Shown here in pieces: positions 6,680-9,931 of a stretch of DNA of 9,931 bases. Origin of the DNA: Verrucomicrobia bacterium UBA6015. GTDB lineage: Bacteria; Verrucomicrobiota; Kiritimatiellia; UBA8416. The stretch spans positions 1 through 9,931 of the forward strand of contig DIZZ01000012.1 in assembly GCA_002428045.1 (NCBI GenBank), in the 5' to 3' direction. The notes beneath the pieces are model-generated. The model was not told where the DNA came from. It did not search any database and saw nothing but the letters and a program-made list of their open reading frames with translations. The position numbers and the translations under genes were made by a program. How positions within the stretch are numbered: the stretch's first letter is position 1; every line of letters starts with the position of its first letter.

Positions 6680-7744
6680 TTACCCTTGTCTGTCGTTCTG
6701 ACTTACGCCAGCCCCGCTGAAGGTGGCCATCTGGTTGTAGATCTTGATCGCCGCCTCGATGACGTTCATGGCCAAGGCCGCCCCGGTGCCTTCGCCCAGG
6801 CGCATGTCAAGATCCAACACCGGACGGACACCAAGGGTTTTCATGATCACGCCATGTCCCCTCTCCTGCGACAAATGACTGAAGATCAGGTAGTCGCGCA
6901 CGGCAGGACACAGGGCACAGGCGGCCACCGCCCCGGACGTGGAAATAAAGCCATCAACCACGACCGGCAGACGGTTCGCGGCCCCCCCTAGGCAAAGCCC
7001 GGCAATCCCGGCAATCTCGAACCCACCCAGCGAGGCCAGCGTCCCGAGCGGATCGGCAAGGTGATCACGGTTAACCTCCAGTGCACGCTTGATGACCTCG
7101 ATCTTGTGTGCCAGTCGCTGGTCGTCAATGCCGGTGCCACGCCCCGTTATTGACTCGACCGAACACCCCAGATAGGCCGCCAAGAGCGCCGTGGCAGGGG
7201 TGGTGTTGGCAATCCCCATATCACCCGTGCCCAGTAGCGTCACGCCCTGGCCAGCCGCCGTCTCAGCCAGCTCGATACCGGCGGTCAGTGCCGCCAACGC
7301 CTCATCGCGACGCATCGCCGGCCCCATCGCAATGTTGTCCGTCCCTCCGCGAATACGGCGGCGGTGCAGCGTCGGCAGGTTCTCCAGCGGGGCGGCAACG
7401 CCAAAGTCAGCAACGATCAGATCGGCAGCTACATGACGCGCCAGCACGTTGATGGCGGCCCCGCCGGCCAGCATGTTCTGCACCATCTGCGGCGTGACTT
7501 CCTTCGGGAATGCAGAGACGCCTTCATCGGCGACACCATGATCGCCTGCCAGACAGCAGATGCGCTTCCGCCCCAGGCTGGGCTGGTGCGTACCCTGTAT
7601 CAGACAAACCTGCAGAGCCAGTTCCTCAAGCCGACCAAGACTGCCTTGCGGCTTGGTCAGGTCATCGAGATGCACACGCACCTTCTCCTCCAGCGTACGA
7701 TCCAGGGGGCGGATCGCAGCGAGTGTCTGTTCATACGTTTTCAT
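6680..7744 (-). CDS. cobT: Nicotinate-nucleotide--dimethylbenzimidazole phosphoribosyltransferase CobT
   Basis: The product is 354 residues, almost the length of the Salmonella enzyme. CobT transfers the phosphoribosyl group of nicotinate mononucleotide to 5,6-dimethylbenzimidazole (or a related base), giving the alpha-riboside phosphate used as the lower ligand of cobalamin. It acts in the cytoplasm. Family motifs appear in order: LTKPQGSLGRLE (29-40), GDHGVADEGVSAFP (67-80), GTGDMGIANTTPATALLAAYLG (172-193), GRGTGIDD (201-208), VDGFISTSGAVAA (263-275), SHLSQERGHG (289-298) and RLGEGTGAA (315-323). Glu318 is the expected catalytic base, equivalent to Glu317 of the Salmonella protein. The start has only a weak ribosome site (GGATG, 9 nt upstream). 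No other cobalamin gene is adjacent, so cobT stands alone here, and no B12 riboswitch is evident in the short upstream gap. Confidence 0.97.
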   Translation of the reverse strand: MKTYEQTLAAIRPLDRTLEEKVRVHLDDLTKPQGSLGRLEELALQVCLIQGTHQPSLGRKRICCLAGDHGVADEGVSAFPKEVTPQMVQNMLAGGAAINVLARHVAADLIVADFGVAAPLENLPTLHRRRIRGGTDNIAMGPAMRRDEALAALTAGIELAETAAGQGVTLLGTGDMGIANTTPATALLAAYLGCSVESITGRGTGIDDQRLAHKIEVIKRALEVNRDHLADPLGTLASLGGFEIAGIAGLCLGGAANRLPVVVDGFISTSGAVAACALCPAVRDYLIFSHLSQERGHGVIMKTLGVRPVLDLDMRLGEGTGAALAMNVIEAAIKIYNQMATFSGAGVSQNDRQG

Positions 7745-7799
7745 TGTCGGTTACATCCAGATAGAATTGCAGGATGGTATCTGATCCTTTCATTTCCAT

Positions 7800-7828
7800 A
7801 TCCTACGATGACGAGGCATTAAGGTCAA
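7800..7828 (-). promoter_or_regulatory. Sigma70-like promoter candidate for cobT
   Basis: On the minus strand, TTGACC (-35, at 7823-7828) and TAGGAT (-10, at 7800-7805) are spaced by 17 bp and match the consensus at 5 of 6 and 4 of 6 positions. The site lies in the 105-nt gap between the secreted-protein gene and cobT and would give a leader of about 45-50 nt. That leader contains a small inverted repeat (AGGAT/ATCCT, 7771-7788, 8-nt loop). The rest of the gap shows no other signal. Confidence 0.4.
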
Positions 7829-7849
7829 CGATTTGATTTTTTAATTCGG

Positions 7850-9283
7850 TTAATAAAAGCGAAAAACCGATGGCTTTGCAATATATGGCGAGAATCTTAC
7901 ATTATCGATATTGATACGATTAAGGTCATCGGCAACCCCCGTCTTGCGAATGCGCAGGCAGACCCCCTCTTGGCGGTGCACCCTGAATTCGGCGGTTTGC
8001 ACGGTGGGCCCACACGTCACCTCGGGCCCGACCTGCATCCAGGTCGCCCCCCCATCAAGGGATCGTTCAACGACAAATCCTCCGCCAATGTCACTTCCGT
8101 AGTTTGCATGATCTAAAACCACGGACTCGATCCCGGTCACATTAAACAACATGGTGATGCTGCCGAGATTTCGAATGCGTACGGCCAACTGATCTGACTT
8201 TCTGTCGCTCACCGTACCGCTTAGCACCGCATTGTCCATTATCCATGAACCAGACTTCAAACCCGCAACCCCGGCATCATACCCCGACTTCGAGGCATCT
8301 TCGAAATCCTCGAACGGCGCAATTCCGGTGGTCACGCCCCCCTGCGCAACAACGCCATCGGTCTTGTAATCGATGAGACTGCCGCTATTAGATAACGGAA
8401 AAAGCGTGAAATAATAGGTGGATTCCGCAGCCAGTCCGTTTAACTCGACCATTCGAGTGCCCTGCGGGACAAAGCGCGCATAATATCCATTGTTCCAAGT
8501 GTAGTAATTTGCCACCGCCTGACCATCCACGGCAACCGGTATGTCGGCAACGCTAGTACGAGATCCACGAACGAGATAGCCATCCGGAGGCGAGGCACCA
8601 TCGGCATCGGTCCATTGCAGGATGATCGACCGGTGCGTCGTTAATGTAGCAGACAAACCGGTAGCGTGATTCGACGGCTCGGGTTTAATCACTGTACCAT
8701 TGATCTGGATGTTGTTGAATCTCAGATTACCTGTGCCGGCCGCATGATGACCCCAGAGGCGGTAAGTCAATGTGTCCGCCTGAATGTCGAACGGGGCGTT
8801 TAGGACAAACGAATCCAAGGTACTGGTGCTTTCACTGGTGATCGTACCCGTCCCAGCCGAGGTTCCGTCCGTGGCAAATCCATCCGCACTATACTGCGCC
8901 GTGAAGGATGTCGGCCCTTCAGGTGTTCGCCCAAGCCGCAGGGTTACGTTCGTGATCAGCATCTTATATCCAAACTCAGGAGTAAGGGTGAATTGCAAAG
9001 ATTTACCTGCCGTAGAAAACGCGACCATCGGCCATGATGAGGCGCTACCTATATGCGACCCTCCATCATCGGTACCCGCAACGAAACCGATCGTACCCGA
9101 AGAGAGCATGACATCTCCTGCCGACAGATGCCCAGCCACCGCCGATACCTCACCCGTACCATCGAAAGCCCAAAACCCCAGCAACTCGCCCGGCGCCCTC
9201 ACGGGAAACACCAGGAAAACCAGCAGGATCGTAAGCAAGGAATAGGCGACCGATCGGAAATGTGTGTAATTTATTGCTACCAT
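7850..9283 (-). CDS. Secreted multi-domain beta-sandwich protein with fibronectin III-like domain
   Basis: The product is 477 residues. Residues 1 to about 30 form an export signal: Arg10, a strongly hydrophobic stretch at about 13-28, then VRAPGE. Three beta-rich regions follow. The N-terminal one (about 33-198) opens LLGFWAFDGTG and closes LRFNNIQINGTV. The middle one (about 203-318) looks like a fibronectin III domain, with ILQWTDADGASPPDGYLV and a YYFTLFPLS strand. The C-terminal one (about 323-466) opens FEDFEDASKSGYDAG and closes INIDNVRFSP, like jelly-roll modules in secreted carbohydrate-associated proteins. The only two cysteines (424 and 442) could form a disulfide. There is no catalytic motif and no recognisable C-terminal sorting signal (the protein ends VFRFY). 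It is probably an adhesive or carbohydrate-binding extracellular or cell-surface protein. The start is supported by AAGGAT, 5 nt upstream. A palindrome lies 30 nt ahead of the start and may be an operator. Confidence 0.85.
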   Translation of the reverse strand: MVAINYTHFRSVAYSLLTILLVFLVFPVRAPGELLGFWAFDGTGEVSAVAGHLSAGDVMLSSGTIGFVAGTDDGGSHIGSASSWPMVAFSTAGKSLQFTLTPEFGYKMLITNVTLRLGRTPEGPTSFTAQYSADGFATDGTSAGTGTITSESTSTLDSFVLNAPFDIQADTLTYRLWGHHAAGTGNLRFNNIQINGTVIKPEPSNHATGLSATLTTHRSIILQWTDADGASPPDGYLVRGSRTSVADIPVAVDGQAVANYYTWNNGYYARFVPQGTRMVELNGLAAESTYYFTLFPLSNSGSLIDYKTDGVVAQGGVTTGIAPFEDFEDASKSGYDAGVAGLKSGSWIMDNAVLSGTVSDRKSDQLAVRIRNLGSITMLFNVTGIESVVLDHANYGSDIGGGFVVERSLDGGATWMQVGPEVTCGPTVQTAEFRVHRQEGVCLRIRKTGVADDLNRINIDNVRFSPYIAKPSVFRFY

Positions 9284-9312
9284 TTGGGATCCTTATAACA
9301 ATAAAGGATTCC

Positions 9313-9336
9313 ACTTTGCAATTCATATTTCAAAGT
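9313..9336. repeat. 24-bp imperfect palindrome upstream of the secreted-protein gene
   Basis: The arms ACTTTGCAAT and ATTTCAAAGT are inverted repeats matching at 9 of 10 positions around a 4-nt centre (TCAT). It lies in the 102-nt gap between the glycosyltransferase stop and the secreted-protein start, 30 nt before the latter. The A/T-rich symmetry and position suit a dimeric regulator's operator. It lacks a T-tract, which argues against a terminator. Nothing else stands out in this gap. Confidence 0.4.
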
Positions 9337-9385
9337 ATCGGAGAATATAGATCAACGTGTTGGCAAGGAAACTCAATCCGTAGGT

Positions 9386-9931
9386 TTACCAGGCCCTAAG
9401 CGTTCTTTCGATGCGCCGCGTATTGAGAATAAGGTAGACAAATCCTGCCACCGAAAGCAATGTGTAGAGAGGAAAATATCCAAGCGAAAATGGAATGATC
9501 AGAAGCAACAAGGGGCTATCCTGCCATTTCGAGATTAGCGGCACGACATAAACGGAAGAAAGCAACGTAAAGCAAAGCGTGAGCTGAAGACTGCTGACCA
9601 GCGCTTGCCCATAAATAGGCTCAAGAATCCGTAGCACCTGACTCACCGGCAGTGTGTTTGCCAGCGGGGCGATCAGGTCGAAAAGCCGATCCAGGAAAAG
9701 GGTCTGTCTGACAAATGTAAAAGCGGCATTCAGGGAAAGCGCCGAGTAAAGCGTGAGCATGAAAACCTGTAAAGGATTCCGCAACCATACGGAAGGGTGA
9801 CGCAACAGGCACTGAAAACCACCGGCAGTCCATCGGATCTTCTGCTTAATCCAAGGTCTCAGGGCATCGGGAACATGGCTCAGCACAGGAATCAGGCTTT
9901 GCTCAACCCTCCATCCGACACGGTTCAACAT
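9386..9931 (-). CDS. C-terminal part of a membrane glycosyltransferase (GT2-like), 5' end outside the window
   Basis: 181 codons are visible, ending at a TAA. The visible ATG sits exactly at the window edge and is almost certainly internal. The fragment begins within the conserved end of a processive family-2 glycosyltransferase domain: VPDALRPWIKQKIRWTAGG contains the QxxRW motif (Gln30, Arg33, Trp34 of the fragment), which binds the acceptor chain in cellulose, hyaluronan and poly-GlcNAc synthases. Hydrophobic membrane segments follow at about 54-75, 112-133 and 140-170, then a basic tail (RRIERTLRAW). The catalytic Asp motifs would lie in the missing N-terminal part. The enzyme presumably uses a nucleotide sugar at the inner face of the cytoplasmic membrane to build or export a polysaccharide, but the sugar cannot be inferred. 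Whether the downstream secreted-protein gene is co-transcribed is unclear, as the gap is 102 nt. Confidence 0.85.
   Translation of the reverse strand: MLNRVGWRVEQSLIPVLSHVPDALRPWIKQKIRWTAGGFQCLLRHPSVWLRNPLQVFMLTLYSALSLNAAFTFVRQTLFLDRLFDLIAPLANTLPVSQVLRILEPIYGQALVSSLQLTLCFTLLSSVYVVPLISKWQDSPLLLLIIPFSLGYFPLYTLLSVAGFVYLILNTRRIERTLRAW

Noticed and set aside
7745..7849. Possible cobalamin riboswitch upstream of cobT
   Set aside because: The gap is only 105 nt and lacks the complex helices and conserved B12-box expected. Only a tiny inverted repeat is visible.
8784..9245. Open frame on the plus strand (153 codons) opposite the secreted-protein gene
   Set aside because: No ribosome site and no recognisable domain. 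The opposite frame has a signal peptide, domain-like sequence and a Shine-Dalgarno.
9292..9321. TTGCAA-18-TATAAG promoter candidate before the secreted-protein gene
   Set aside because: The -10 element overlaps the AAGGAT ribosome site, so the transcript would start at or next to the ATG and lose that site. The two readings conflict.

Overview
The window reads as a compact stretch of a moderately GC-rich bacterial chromosome. It holds eight protein genes and no RNA genes, CRISPR arrays or insertion sequences. I infer a Gram-negative bacterium. The first gene encodes an exported coiled-coil/TPR protein, and the long beta-rich secreted protein with a fibronectin-like middle resembles those of the Planctomycetes-Verrucomicrobia-Chlamydiae group, for example Verrucomicrobiota or Kiritimatiellota. 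That placement is a judgement from protein style, not a proof.

Plus strand, 29-4912: a tight three-gene cluster that looks like an operon. It encodes an exported coiled-coil protein with two C-terminal TPRs, then a membrane histidine kinase with a large extracytoplasmic sensor and no HAMP domain, then an OmpR/PhoB-type response regulator. The gaps are 34 and 17 nt, and each gene has a good Shine-Dalgarno sequence. The layout suggests an envelope-sensing pathway in which the coiled-coil protein is either the sensor's partner or its target.

Minus strand, 4900-7744, read right to left: cobT (lower-ligand activation for cobalamin), an unrecognised 447-residue Pro/Ala-rich protein with a single membrane anchor near its C-terminus, and a classical thioredoxin. 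The thioredoxin and the response regulator end tail to tail and share 13 bp. Sigma70-like promoter candidates lie upstream of cobT and upstream of the 447-residue gene. The latter gene and trx, 29 nt apart, probably share one transcript.

Minus strand, 7850-9931: a secreted multi-domain beta-sandwich protein, preceded by a short intergenic region with a near-perfect 24-bp palindrome, and then the C-terminal part of a membrane glycosyltransferase (GT2-like, QxxRW motif) that runs off the right edge.

No gene-free stretch exceeds about 105 bases. The least explained parts are the tail-anchored protein with its recurring short basic motif (KTIKLKKP type) and the exported coiled-coil protein, which carries a motif recurring about every 110 residues next to a two-component system. 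I do not see a clear defence system, mobile island or other self-evidently new system here.
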